DNA from: Porifericola rhodea
GTDB lineage: Bacteria > Bacteroidota > Bacteroidia > Cytophagales > Cyclobacteriaceae
Length of the DNA: 64,000 nucleotides
Assembly (NCBI RefSeq): GCF_030506305.1
Contig: NZ_CP119421.1
Span: 4,418,501 to 4,482,500 of the forward strand
Direction: 5' to 3'
The translations under genes and the position numbers were made by a program. Below, piece after piece: positions 55,701 through 64,000 of this stretch. The number at the start of each line of letters is the position of its first letter. Position 1 is the stretch's first letter. Under the pieces are notes generated by a model. The model saw only the letters and a program-made list of their open reading frames with translations. It did not search any database and was not told the origin of the DNA.

Positions 55701-55983
55701 TTTGTCCGGCATCTTCTGTTTTCCAGACACCTCCCCCGGTAGCGCCAAAATAAAATAGGTCGGGCTTGCCGGGTACTCCAGTTACAGTACAGGAGCGCCC
55801 ACCTCTATAAGGACCTATAGAACGCCAGTTTAAACCATTATAAAGTGTAGTGTCGTAGCTAAGCGTACTTGCCTGATTCCGCTTTTTTCTTTGCGCCTGA
55901 AGTGTATCAGGAGATAAACATAGCGCAATTAACACAAAACATAGGCTACCCAGCCACCATTTGGGTTTGTAAATCTGCATCAT
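52795..55983 (-). CDS. Secreted beta-propeller protein with Asp-box repeats (VPS10/BNR-like, 1062 aa)
   Basis: A signal peptide (about residues 1-30) is followed by a long array of Asp-box motifs (S-x-D-x-G-x-x-W). About eleven are visible, for example KTEDAGQSW, KSTDAGKSW, RSDDGGETW, ISRDGGENW and ISFDDGSSW. They form one or two beta-propellers over roughly residues 45-740, as in sortilin/VPS10 and BNR sialidase-like proteins. The C-terminal 300 residues have a beta-sandwich part (GTYQVELVVNDE) and then helical segments. No catalytic residues can be assigned; related proteins are often annotated as glycosyl hydrolases without proof. It is divergent from the heme-containing lipoprotein gene. 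Confidence 0.85.
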   Translation of the reverse strand: MMQIYKPKWWLGSLCFVLIALCLSPDTLQAQRKKRNQASTLSYDTTLYNGLNWRSIGPYRGGRSCTVTGVPGKPDLFYFGATGGGVWKTEDAGQSWENISDGYFGGSIGAVAVSEYDNNVIYVGGGEKTVRGNVSFGYGVWKSTDAGKSWKNIGLKQTRQIGRVRIHPRNPDIVYVAAMGNLYAPNEQRGVFRSTNGGESWEKILYVNDQAGAVDLVLDPNNPRIIFASTWRIKRTPYSLESGGEGSALWKSTDGGDSWEEVSDNEGMPEGTLGIIGVSVSPVNSERVFAIIEADNGGVFRSDDGGETWTKTNEDRSLRQRAWYYTRIYADTQDEDIVYVLNVSYHKSKDGGKTFESANAPHGDHHDLWISPENNQRMAIADDGGAQVSKDGGENWTTYHNQPTSQFYRVTTDNHFPYRIYGAQQDNSTVRILHRSDDYSINEDHWEETAGGESAHLAVDPENNDIVYGGSYGGFLSRVNHDNNQVRIINVWPDNPMGYGAEGMKYRFQWNFPIFFSPHDPNKLYTASNHLHVSTDEGQSWKLISPDLTRNDSTKLKSSGGPITQDNTSVEYYATIFAVTESPYEEGLIWTGSDDGLVHISRDGGENWENVTPPDMPEWMMFNSIEVDPFTEGGAYLAGTRYKLGDFTPYLYKTKDYGKSWQLITNGIESEHFTRVVRADPNREGLLYAGTETGMYISFDDGSSWSSFQLNLPIVPITDLTIKNNNLIAATQGRGFWLIDDLTPLHQLNESVANSNFYLYQPMDSYLMDGGQRGDSPTEGTNHPGGVLIHYVLQDEVDSATTVSLHIKDADGELIKSFTTDYNDDNKDLKISELNADKGFNTFNWDMRYADAKGFEGLILWGGGLKGPKAVPGTYQVELVVNDESMEKSFKILQDPRWESSLEDLQAQFDFLISVRDKLTETHQTIEDIRNIKSQMNTVVEKVEGDDSKQDIVTKAEELSLKLSTIEKELYQTKNRSNQDPLNFPIKLNNKLANVGSQIGRGHYRPTDQSLAFKDEMTQKIDEQLNKFKTIVKQELPEFNRLVKEKSVDAVSLEENTDELNP

Positions 55984-56281
55984 GTATTGATATAAGTTTT
56001 TTAATGTAGTGTGGCCTGAATATAAGCCAATTGGTACACAATGCAGAAAATCATTCTAAAAAAGTCTAAAATTTTAAAGAATTATCTAAGTCAAACTTAT
56101 TAACACCCAAATTCTGATTTTCGCTAAGTTCTTATTTTTTTCCTTACACTGTATTCCCAAACTTATAGATTGACTAGCTTGTTATGAATTGCATAATCAT
56201 CTTGACAATTGCTATAAGTTTCGCAAAATGTGTTTTATCTTAACAAGTCTTATTACTGATACACGAAAGAAACAGCCTAGA

Positions 56282-59200
56282 ATGAAAGTCGCATACTCTT
56301 CCTGGATTACTTTTTTAGTCGCTACTACCCTATTTACAAACTGTCAGGAAGCTACGCCTGAAAGAAAAATAAAAGAGCTACCCGCCGAGCAAACCGCTAA
56401 GCTTTCTCAAACTATACGGGCAGGTGTTAATCCTGAGCTGGCAGATGGCCTAAGCCTTAAGCTTTGGGGTGTTGATTCTTTAGTAGCAGACCCAATTGCA
56501 GTAGATATGGATGATGATGGTTCTTTGTATTACTCCAGAACCACACGCCGTAAAAGTACTGAGCTGGATATTCGTGCCCACCCCAGTTGGGAAACATCAT
56601 CTATCAAAATGCAATCGGTTGATGATCGTAGAAACTTTCTTAGATCCACACTTACCGAAGAAAATAGTGCTAAACATGAATGGATAGGCGACCTAAATGG
56701 TGATGGCATTAATGACTGGCAAGACATGACCGTTGAAAGCGAGGAAATCTATCGCCTGATAGACAAAAACAACGATGGCATTGCAGACCTATCTGAGCTT
56801 ATGGTAGAAGGCTTTCAGGATGAGATGACGGATATTGCTGGTGCATTGCTCAAACACGAAGATGATATTTTTGTAGGTGTAGCCCCCGATATGTGGAGGA
56901 TCAAGGACACCAATAATGACGGTATTTATGACGAAAAAACCTCTATTTCTCATGGCTATGGAGTTCATATAGGTTTTGGCGGTCATAATATGTCGGGCCT
57001 GGAAGTAGGTCCAGATGGAAGAATATATTGGGCAATAGGTGATATTGGTTTTAATGGTACTGGCCCCGATGGTCAGGAGTGGAAATATCCTAACCGTGGT
57101 GTAATCGTAAGGGCTAATCCGGATGGATCTGATTTTGAAGTATTCGCTATGGGCTTAAGAAACACTCATGAATTTGTGTTTGATGAGTACGGGAATCTTA
57201 TCAGTGTGGATAATGACGGCGATCATCCGGGAGAAAGTGAGCGCCTTGTTTACATCGTCAACGGCTCAGATAGCGGATGGCGAATCAACTGGCAGTTTGG
57301 TAAATACCGTGACCCTGATAACAACACTTACAAAGTTTGGATGGAAGAGGGTCTTTACAAGCCTCGTTTTGAGGGGCAGGCAGCATACATCATTCCGCCT
57401 ATTAAAAATTATGTGAACGGCCCCACCGGTATGCTATACAACCCTGGTACAGCTTTAGGTCCAAAATGGAAAAACACTTTTTTTGTTGCTGAGTTTGCCG
57501 GCACCCCAACCCGCTCTGGCATTCATGCATTTAAACTCGCACCTGATGGAGCAAGCTTTCAATTACAGGAAACAGAGAAAATTTTAGGCAATGTGCTAGC
57601 CACCGGTATTGACTTCGGCCCAGATGGAGCGATGTATGTTGCAGACTGGATAGATGGTTGGAATACCAAAGACTATGGTCGGATATGGAAACTAGATGAT
57701 CAGGAGGGTATTGACTGGCAGGAAAGAAATAATACCGCTGAAGTTTTGCCTCAAAATTTTTCTGCTAAAAGCGATAGTGAGCTATCTGACTATTTATACC
57801 ATTCAGACATGCGAGTACGCCAGAAAGCACAGTTTGAACTGGCTAAACGTGGCGAAGATGGGGCTGAAGTTTTCCAGCAGGCCATCACCCAGACTGATCA
57901 TCAGCTTGCTCGCGTACATGGCATCTGGGGGCTGGCTCAACTGGCCCGCCAAGATCAAAACTATGCCCAGCCTATTATTACCCTGCTTCTGGACAACGAC
58001 CCTGAGATCAGAGCGCAGGCGGCCAAATGGCTGGGAGATATACGACATCTGCCTGCCGCTCAAAGCCTTCTTCCTCTGCTCAATGATGAATACCCCCGTG
58101 CTCGCTTCTTCGCTGCCGAAGCACTCGGTAGAATCGCCTATACCGATGCTATACAGCCTCTCATTCAGCTTCTGGAAAGCAATAATAATGAAGATGCCTA
58201 CATCCGACATGCCGCCAGTCTGGCCCTGGCCAGAATCGGCAATGTTGATGCCGTAGCTCAACTCTACTCACACCCCTCTAATGCTGTAAGGCTGGGGGCC
58301 GTCCTCGCCCTGAGAAGAATGGGCGACCCTGCCATCACCAATTTCCTTAACGATCAAGATGAGTACATCCTCACCGAAGCCGCTCGGGCTATCAACGATG
58401 ACTTCTCTATTGAAGCCGCGCTTCCTGCTTTGGGCAACCTCCTGCGCCAGCAGCGCTTCAACAGTGAGCCTCTCCTTCGGAGGGCTATCAATGCCAACCT
58501 CAGGCTAGGCACTGAAGAAGCCATGCAGAACCTGATTGACTATGCACAAAGTGAGGCCGCTCCCAGCGAGATGAGAGCTGAAGCCATAGCCGCACTCAGC
58601 ACCTGGGCCAAACCCTCTGTTCTGGACAGGGTGACCGGACGCTACCGGGGTGAGATTGAAAGAGACATCAATGAAGTAAGAGTGAAAGCCTCTCAGGCTT
58701 TGGTTAGCCTGGCAGCGCACAGAGAGACGCACATCAGGCTTAAAGCAGTCAATGCCATAGGCAGGCTAGGCATAGAAGATGGCAGCAATCAACTCATGGC
58801 ACTGCTCAAAAATGATAAAGCAGCAGAAGTGAGAGTAGAGGCCTTACAGGCTTTGGCAGCTATGGAAAGCGACAGAATAGACCAGGCCATAGAGCAGGCC
58901 TTGACAGACAACGAAAAGCAGGTGCGAATTGCCGGACTTGACCTGATGAGGGAAATGGACATCTCTGATGACCTCAAGGTAGTGCTACTCACCGAAGTCA
59001 TTGACAAAAGAACTACCGAAGAAAAACAGGCCGCACTCCTTACTTTAGGGAATGTTGCTCCTGAAGCTTCTCAGCAAGCATTTGAAAAATTGCTAAGCAA
59101 ACTGGAAAATGGTACGCTTAGCCCAGGCATTGAACTAGAATTAGAAGAAGCCATAGACAGCACACATGCAGAACCTCTTAAACAAAGGTTTGAAAAAGTT

Positions 59201-59683
59201 CTGGCTAACCGCTCTCCAGATGATATGCTAGCATCTTATCAAGGCGCCTTATATGGTGGTGATCCTGAAAAAGGTAAAATTTTATTGTTCCGACATCCTA
59301 CTGCGCAGTGTATGAAGTGCCACGCTATTGAAGATTATGGTAGCAATGTAGGGCCAAATCTGGATGGTATAGGAAGTAAGTTGACCAGGGAGCAGATTTT
59401 AGAAGCTATGATTAATCCTAGTGCCAGAATATCTCCGGGTTACGGAATAGTCAATGTTGAGCTGAACAATGGGAGCACACTAAACGGTACTTATCAGGGC
59501 GAAACTGACACTGAGCTTAGGATGAAAATTGGTAATCAGCCTGATACTATCCTCATCAAGCAGAATATTAAGGAGATAAAGCTCTCTCCATCTTCTATGC
59601 CCGATATGAAAAATTATCTGACTAAGAAAGAAATACGTAACCTTGTTTCCTTCTTAAGTAGTTTAAAACATCAGAATATTTAA
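56282..59683 (+). CDS. Lipoprotein with PQQ-dehydrogenase-like propeller, HEAT repeats and c-type heme domain (1133 aa)
   Basis: An exported multidomain protein. The chosen ATG at 56282 gives a signal ending at Cys21 (LFTNC), with an atypical Asn before the Cys. Residues about 40-480 are a beta-propeller of the soluble-glucose-dehydrogenase type (AIGDIGFNGTGPDG, RNTHEFVFDEYGN, TGIDFGPDGAMYVADWIDGW). It carries calcium-loop-like DLNGDGINDWQD, DKNNDGIADLSE and DTNNDGIYDE. About 500-970 are HEAT repeats, and the C-terminal region has the heme site CMKCH (1010-1014) and the adjoining GPNLDGIG. This layout is known in membrane-bound dehydrogenase-type proteins of Planctomycetes and Bacteroidota. 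The HEAT segment is unusually GC-rich. The electron acceptor and substrate are unknown. Confidence 0.9.
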   Translation: MKVAYSSWITFLVATTLFTNCQEATPERKIKELPAEQTAKLSQTIRAGVNPELADGLSLKLWGVDSLVADPIAVDMDDDGSLYYSRTTRRKSTELDIRAHPSWETSSIKMQSVDDRRNFLRSTLTEENSAKHEWIGDLNGDGINDWQDMTVESEEIYRLIDKNNDGIADLSELMVEGFQDEMTDIAGALLKHEDDIFVGVAPDMWRIKDTNNDGIYDEKTSISHGYGVHIGFGGHNMSGLEVGPDGRIYWAIGDIGFNGTGPDGQEWKYPNRGVIVRANPDGSDFEVFAMGLRNTHEFVFDEYGNLISVDNDGDHPGESERLVYIVNGSDSGWRINWQFGKYRDPDNNTYKVWMEEGLYKPRFEGQAAYIIPPIKNYVNGPTGMLYNPGTALGPKWKNTFFVAEFAGTPTRSGIHAFKLAPDGASFQLQETEKILGNVLATGIDFGPDGAMYVADWIDGWNTKDYGRIWKLDDQEGIDWQERNNTAEVLPQNFSAKSDSELSDYLYHSDMRVRQKAQFELAKRGEDGAEVFQQAITQTDHQLARVHGIWGLAQLARQDQNYAQPIITLLLDNDPEIRAQAAKWLGDIRHLPAAQSLLPLLNDEYPRARFFAAEALGRIAYTDAIQPLIQLLESNNNEDAYIRHAASLALARIGNVDAVAQLYSHPSNAVRLGAVLALRRMGDPAITNFLNDQDEYILTEAARAINDDFSIEAALPALGNLLRQQRFNSEPLLRRAINANLRLGTEEAMQNLIDYAQSEAAPSEMRAEAIAALSTWAKPSVLDRVTGRYRGEIERDINEVRVKASQALVSLAAHRETHIRLKAVNAIGRLGIEDGSNQLMALLKNDKAAEVRVEALQALAAMESDRIDQAIEQALTDNEKQVRIAGLDLMREMDISDDLKVVLLTEVIDKRTTEEKQAALLTLGNVAPEASQQAFEKLLSKLENGTLSPGIELELEEAIDSTHAEPLKQRFEKVLANRSPDDMLASYQGALYGGDPEKGKILLFRHPTAQCMKCHAIEDYGSNVGPNLDGIGSKLTREQILEAMINPSARISPGYGIVNVELNNGSTLNGTYQGETDTELRMKIGNQPDTILIKQNIKEIKLSPSSMPDMKNYLTKKEIRNLVSFLSSLKHQNI
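57880..59030 (+). other. GC-rich block inside the HEAT region of the heme lipoprotein gene
   Basis: Codon choice changes abruptly to CTC, CTG, GCC and CGC. By hand count GC is 33/60 at 58081-58140, 34/60 at 58261-58320 and 36/60 at 58441-58500, against 28/60 at 57181-57240 and 26/60 at 59101-59160. The frame is uninterrupted. It may reflect recombination with a GC-richer homolog or selection on the repeat region. Confidence 0.55.
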
Positions 59684-59701
59684 ACCTACCAAACAAAGAA
59701 T

Positions 59702-59727
59702 AAAGCCAGCCAACGCTGGCTTTTTTT
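59702..59727 (+). terminator. Rho-independent terminator of the heme lipoprotein gene
   Basis: AAAGCCAGC pairs perfectly with GCTGGCTTT around CAAC, followed by T7. Confidence 0.88.
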
Positions 59728-59781
59728 ATGTACTTACCTACAAAATTTTGATTTCATGGAGCTTTTATCAAACTTTTGTGC

Positions 59782-62700
59782 ATGAATGGCAAAGAAGCAA
59801 CTTGGAATATCTGGATAGATACTGGAGGTACATTTACAGACTGCATCGCATTTGATCCACACCAACAGATCAGAAGAATAAAAGTACTTAGCAGCAGTGC
59901 GCTAAGAGGTAGAATACTAAAAACTACAGGCAAACATAGCTTACATATTGAAAGCCACTGGAATGTTCAAAAAGATATTTTTAAAGGCTACCACTTCAAA
60001 GTATTGGGTAAGGAGCACGAAACCATTACTGTAGTAAGCTATGATAGTGAAAGACAGCAATTAGTACTCTCTAAACTTCCACCACTGGATAAGCTGCCAG
60101 AGCAAGGCTTTGAAATCACTGCTAATGAGGAAGCTCCGGTGCTGGCAGCACGTATTGCTACCGAAACTGCACTACACGAAAACCTTCCTCAAATAGAAAT
60201 GCGTCTGGGTTCTACTCGTGGCACTAATGCCCTATTAGAACACAAAGGAGCAAGAACCGCTCTAATTCTTAGCAAAGGATTCAAAGATTTGTTAGCCATT
60301 GATACCCAACAACGCCCCGATATTTTTGCCTTAAACATCATTAAACCCAAACCTTATTACCATACAGTACTTGAGGTAGATGAGCGCCTGGATGCTAAAG
60401 GTAAAGTTATCAAACCTTTAAGCGAGCATGATATTAAAAAGCTGATTCAGCAGCTAAAAGAAAGCAAGATAGAGACAGTAGCAATCGCTCTAATGCATAG
60501 TTACTTGAATAATACTCATGAGCAAAAGCTTGCACAATGTATTGTCAAGGCTGGCTTTAAATATGTATCAGCTTCAGCTAGCCTGGCACCTGCTATTAAG
60601 ATTTTGCCGAGAGCTAAAACCGCATTGGTAAATGCATACCTTTCGCCAGCAGTTAGCGATTACCTGGATGCGGTAAAGAACAAACTTGGAGATAGCAAAT
60701 TACAGGTAATGACTAGTGCGGGAGGCCTTGTGGGTGCTGCACTTTTTCAACCTAAAGATAGCCTTCTGAGTGGTCCGGCAGGAGGTGTAGTTGGAGCTGC
60801 ACATATCTGCAAACTCTCTCAACAGTTTGATCCTGAAATTAAAAAAGTTCTGGCTTTTGATATGGGAGGCACCAGCACAGATGTTTCACGCTATGATGGT
60901 GAATATGATTACCGTTATGAAACCCAGGTAGGCGACATAAATTTATTCAGCCCTAGTCTGGCCATAGAAACCGTTGCCGCTGGTGGAGGTTCATGCTGTT
61001 CTTTTGACGGGCACAAACTGACTGTAGGACCAGAGAGTGCAGGGGCACGCCCGGGGCCAGCTTGTTATGGGTTTGGCGGTCCGCTCACAATTACCGATGT
61101 TAATCTTCTTCTGGGTAGGCTTAGTGAGTCTCATTTTGGGATACCGATTAGCAAGGAAAAGGCTCAAAAAGCATTGGATGAACTTAAGAGTCAAATATCT
61201 GAACAGAAAGGTCATTCGTACTCGGATGAAGAGATTTTAACTGGCTTTCTCAGCATAGCTAATGAAAAAATGACGGATACGATCCATAAAATATCTGTTC
61301 GCAAAGGCTACGATCCACAACAGTACGCTCTACTGGCTTGTGGTGGTGCGGGTGGCCAGCATGCCTGCCAGATCGCTGAAATGCTAGGTATAGAAAAAAT
61401 ACTATTACCCTACGATGCCGGGCTACTAAGCGCTTACGGTATGGGGCAGGCATTAGTTGAACGATTTGCTACTCGCCAATTACTTCAACCGCTAACAAAT
61501 GCGCAAAATCATTTGGAGGAAGTTTGTCATAATCTTGCTGATGAAGCTTTACAACTTTTACAGAAAGAAGGCTACAATCCAGATTCTCTGGAGATAAGGT
61601 TCGTTAAATTATATCTGAGATTTCAGGGACAGGAAAGTAGCCTGGAGATAGATTATACGCCATCTACCGATATCCGACAGGCATTTAAAGATAAATATCA
61701 GGCGCTTTACGGACACTGGCTGGAGGAGCAAAGCATTGAAATAGAGTCTATCAAAGCCGTAGCATCCACAAAAGCTGAAATCAACTATACTTCTGAAAAC
61801 AAACTTACACAAGTTAAGGCAATACCTGTAGCTCAACACTTATTATGGACATCAGATCATTGGAAGGAAGTTGGGGTTTATCGTTGGGAATCCTTAGATG
61901 CGGGTGCTTTTATAGAAGGGCCTGCCTTGCTGGTCAGCGAAAACTGTACTACGCTTATTGAAAAAAACTGGCGATTGCAACTTGATTCTTATTACAATGC
62001 TGTGTTATCAAAGCTTAGTAATAGTACCACAAACAGACTTGAACAACCCGAAGAAGTAAAGCTAGAGCTCTTTACCAACAGATTTAGTGCAATTGCTGAC
62101 GAGATGGGAGCCCTGCTGGAAAGGACTTCATTCTCAGTAAATGTTAAGGAAAGACTTGATTTTTCCTGCGCTTTACTAGACCCTGAAGGTGAGCTCATCG
62201 TAAATGCTCCGCACATTCCGGTTCACCTGGGAAGCCTAGGCATTTGCGTACGAAGCGTACGAGAAATAGTAGAAATGCAGGAAGGAGATGTAATCATAAC
62301 CAATCATCCTGCTTATGGAGGTTCTCACCTTCCTGACATCACACTTATCAGTCCTGTCTATAAAGATCATCAACTGGTAGGCTATGTAGCTAATCGTGCA
62401 CATCATGCTGAATTAGGAGGCAGCCGCCCGGGGTCTATGCCCCCCGACGCCAACAATCTGGCTGAAGAGGGAGTAGTAATCCCTCCTACGCATCTTGCGA
62501 AACAGGGTATAGTCCAGTGGGATGCGATCAAACAATTGTTAACAGCAGGACAATATCCCAGTAGATCGGTAGAAGAGAATCTTGCAGATCTTCGTGGAGC
62601 CTTAGCTTCTATTCATTCTGGCGTTTCTGCCCTACAAAGACTTTGCGATTTAAACTCAGTAAGTGAGGTATTGCATTATATGAAAGCTATTAAAGCATAT

Positions 62701-63585
62701 GCCCATAACTGTATCCTGCAAAGTATTCATTCGCTTGAAGATAAGATTTATACAGCCGAGGAGTTTTTAGACGATGGAAGCCCCATTAAAGTATCAATAA
62801 CAGTAAACAAAGGAAAAGTAGATATAGACTTTGAAGGTAGTGGAACTACACATCCAGCTAACCTCAATGCTAATTTAGCCATTGTCAATAGTGCCGTAAT
62901 TTATGTATTGCGCTTATTAGTCCGCCAAGCAATTCCCTTAAATGAAGGACTGATGCAGACTGTTAACTTGCACGTTCCTAAAGGTTCTTTTCTTAACCCT
63001 GTATTTTCAGATGTAGCGGAACATTGCCCTGCAGTAGTGGGTGGCAATACAGAAACTAGTCAACGAGTTGTAGATACACTACTTAAGGCTTTAGGTATAG
63101 CCGCATGTAGCCAGGGCACTATGAATAACCTTCTTTTTGGTAATCAGAACTTTGGCTATTACGAAACTATAGGTGGCGGTAGTGGTGCCGGCAATGGTTT
63201 TTGTGGTGCTGATGCCGTACACCAGCATATGACCAATACCAGAATCACTGATCCGGAAATATTTGAGTTTCGTTACCCTGTTCGTTTAGAGGAGTTTAGC
63301 ATTAGAAAAAACTCAGGTGGAAAAGGGCAATGGAAAGGAGGCAATGGAATTATTCGTAAGATTAAGTTTCTTGATAAGGTTTCACTAACCATTCTTTCCC
63401 AACACCGAAAGGAACAACCCTACGGGATAAAAGGTGGAGGCAAAGGAGAAAGCGGCAAGCAATACATTGTCAAAGAAAACGGCGAACAACTTATGTTGAA
63501 AGGCAATGACCAGATTGAATTACTAGCAGGTGATCAGGTATGCATAGAAACGCCGGGCGGAGGGGCGTATGGCGCAAACACTTAA
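59782..63585 (+). CDS. 5-oxoprolinase-type fused hydantoinase A/B (1267 aa)
   Basis: The HyuA and HyuB parts are fused in one chain, as in eukaryotic 5-oxoprolinase, which opens 5-oxoproline to glutamate using ATP. The N-terminal hydantoinase A part carries WIDTGGTFTDCIAFDP (nucleotide binding), RLGSTRGTNALLEHKG and AFDMGGTSTDVSRYD, over about residues 1-690. The B part (about 740-1260) carries FTNRFSAIADEMGALLERTS, NHPAYGGSHLPDI and GGGSGAGNGF. I chose the ATG at 59782; a TTG lies two codons earlier. It could recycle oxoproline from gamma-glutamyl peptides together with the GGT at 8.3 kb, although members acting on hydantoins or acetone cannot be excluded. Confidence 0.9.
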   Translation: MNGKEATWNIWIDTGGTFTDCIAFDPHQQIRRIKVLSSSALRGRILKTTGKHSLHIESHWNVQKDIFKGYHFKVLGKEHETITVVSYDSERQQLVLSKLPPLDKLPEQGFEITANEEAPVLAARIATETALHENLPQIEMRLGSTRGTNALLEHKGARTALILSKGFKDLLAIDTQQRPDIFALNIIKPKPYYHTVLEVDERLDAKGKVIKPLSEHDIKKLIQQLKESKIETVAIALMHSYLNNTHEQKLAQCIVKAGFKYVSASASLAPAIKILPRAKTALVNAYLSPAVSDYLDAVKNKLGDSKLQVMTSAGGLVGAALFQPKDSLLSGPAGGVVGAAHICKLSQQFDPEIKKVLAFDMGGTSTDVSRYDGEYDYRYETQVGDINLFSPSLAIETVAAGGGSCCSFDGHKLTVGPESAGARPGPACYGFGGPLTITDVNLLLGRLSESHFGIPISKEKAQKALDELKSQISEQKGHSYSDEEILTGFLSIANEKMTDTIHKISVRKGYDPQQYALLACGGAGGQHACQIAEMLGIEKILLPYDAGLLSAYGMGQALVERFATRQLLQPLTNAQNHLEEVCHNLADEALQLLQKEGYNPDSLEIRFVKLYLRFQGQESSLEIDYTPSTDIRQAFKDKYQALYGHWLEEQSIEIESIKAVASTKAEINYTSENKLTQVKAIPVAQHLLWTSDHWKEVGVYRWESLDAGAFIEGPALLVSENCTTLIEKNWRLQLDSYYNAVLSKLSNSTTNRLEQPEEVKLELFTNRFSAIADEMGALLERTSFSVNVKERLDFSCALLDPEGELIVNAPHIPVHLGSLGICVRSVREIVEMQEGDVIITNHPAYGGSHLPDITLISPVYKDHQLVGYVANRAHHAELGGSRPGSMPPDANNLAEEGVVIPPTHLAKQGIVQWDAIKQLLTAGQYPSRSVEENLADLRGALASIHSGVSALQRLCDLNSVSEVLHYMKAIKAYAHNCILQSIHSLEDKIYTAEEFLDDGSPIKVSITVNKGKVDIDFEGSGTTHPANLNANLAIVNSAVIYVLRLLVRQAIPLNEGLMQTVNLHVPKGSFLNPVFSDVAEHCPAVVGGNTETSQRVVDTLLKALGIAACSQGTMNNLLFGNQNFGYYETIGGGSGAGNGFCGADAVHQHMTNTRITDPEIFEFRYPVRLEEFSIRKNSGGKGQWKGGNGIIRKIKFLDKVSLTILSQHRKEQPYGIKGGGKGESGKQYIVKENGEQLMLKGNDQIELLAGDQVCIETPGGGAYGANT

Positions 63586-64000
63586 ATTTTAGAGCTATAC
63601 TCTCCGTCTTCACGGACAATAACAGAAGATTTAAATTTATCAAAGGGATTTAAGCCCAGCGACTCTACTTCTTTAATAGCATCAATCAGGCGTGCGACTG
63701 CTGCTCGCTGTCTGGCTTGTTGGAGCAGTTGGTTGCGTTCTTCTCTGCTTTTAAGGCATAAATTTCCGTTTTCAATAGAAAACATCTCCCAGCTAATACC
63801 CTGCGCAGGTTTTCTCTTCTCAAAAAATGAGACCATGCGCTCAAAAGTTTCCAGTTCTTCACTGGAATTAATGGTAGTGGCCAGGCCTAGGCTTTCAGTA
63901 TCAGAAGGAAAATTACTCTCCATAAAAGACTTTTTAACGGAGTCTACATCTTCCAAAGCTCGCCTTAATTCATCAATATTGTTAAGCTGACCAATATCTA
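63582..64000 (-). CDS. Hypothetical protein, C-terminal part (cut by window edge)
   Basis: The reverse strand is open from the stop at 63582 to the window edge, so the gene begins outside. At least 138 residues are visible, mostly charged helix (LQQARQRAAVARLIDAIKEV) with a Glu-rich stretch and a C-terminal FKSSVIVREDGEYSSK. No family is recognised. An internal TTG at 63956 is not a convincing start because the frame continues upstream in good coding style (DIGQLNNIDELRRALE). Its stop codon overlaps that of the convergent 5-oxoprolinase by four bases. Confidence 0.6.
   Translation of the reverse strand, partial: DIGQLNNIDELRRALEDVDSVKKSFMESNFPSDTESLGLATTINSSEELETFERMVSFFEKRKPAQGISWEMFSIENGNLCLKSREERNQLLQQARQRAAVARLIDAIKEVESLGLNPFDKFKSSVIVREDGEYSSKI

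Noticed and set aside
57696-58261. Long frames on both strands within the heme lipoprotein gene
   Set aside because: They lie wholly inside a clear coding frame and are long only because the region is GC-rich and poor in stops.

Overview
This window looks like chromosomal DNA of a Bacteroidota member, most likely in the order Cytophagales. The grounds are a SusC/SusD pair, two large FtsX/MacB-type permeases without an ATPase, a bacillithiol gene (bshB1), a ligase-associated exonuclease, DUF2141 and Gfo/Idh/MocA proteins, a K+-type membrane pyrophosphatase, weak Shine-Dalgarno sites and moderate-to-low GC. I see no rRNA, tRNA, CRISPR array, insertion sequence or prophage. A gene is cut at each end (1-197 and 63582-64000).

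Layout. 0.4-8 kb: an unknown protein, two paralogous FtsX-type permeases each preceded by a palindromic operator-like site, tatA and a LOG-family protein. 8-14 kb: gamma-glutamyltranspeptidase, a PAS-rich histidine kinase with a single-domain response regulator, and bshB1. 14-19.2 kb: a secreted beta-helical repeat protein, then a leftward four-gene unit (cytoplasmic Gfo/Idh/MocA, DUF2141, membrane-anchored SUMF1-like, Tat-exported Gfo/Idh/MocA). 19.4-25.6 kb: a small polysaccharide-utilisation unit of SusC, SusD and a glycoamylase-domain (GH144-like) lipoprotein. 25.7-30 kb: an SDR, a McrBC modification-dependent restriction system whose McrB has a large internal insertion, and 3-methyladenine glycosylase I. 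30-37.7 kb: a TonB-dependent receptor, two alpha/beta hydrolases, a BLUF photoreceptor, a GbsR-type regulator, another Gfo/Idh/MocA enzyme and a SiaC-like protein. 37.9-42.4 kb: a tightly coupled pterin operon (PTPS-type synthase, folE, an unusual SDR), then a coiled-coil protein, an unknown protein, a flavin reductase, a ligase-associated exonuclease and an unlisted 48-residue membrane peptide. 42.6-48.8 kb: membrane pyrophosphatase, menC operon and soluble pyrophosphatase. 48.8-64 kb: penicillin acylase, AI-2E family transporter, an Asp-box (VPS10-like) secreted protein divergent from a lipoprotein with an HEAT and c-type heme region, and fused 5-oxoprolinase.

Logic. Most of the window is housekeeping or catabolic. 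The most interesting parts are the McrB with a recognition-sized insertion inside its AAA+ core, the tetrahydrobiopterin-like operon whose SDR lacks the usual catalytic tyrosine, the dehydrogenase/DUF2141/SUMF1 cassette beside a glucan locus, and a GC-rich block confined to the HEAT region of one gene. No single clearly new system stands out. Function calls rest on motif recognition by eye, without database searches.
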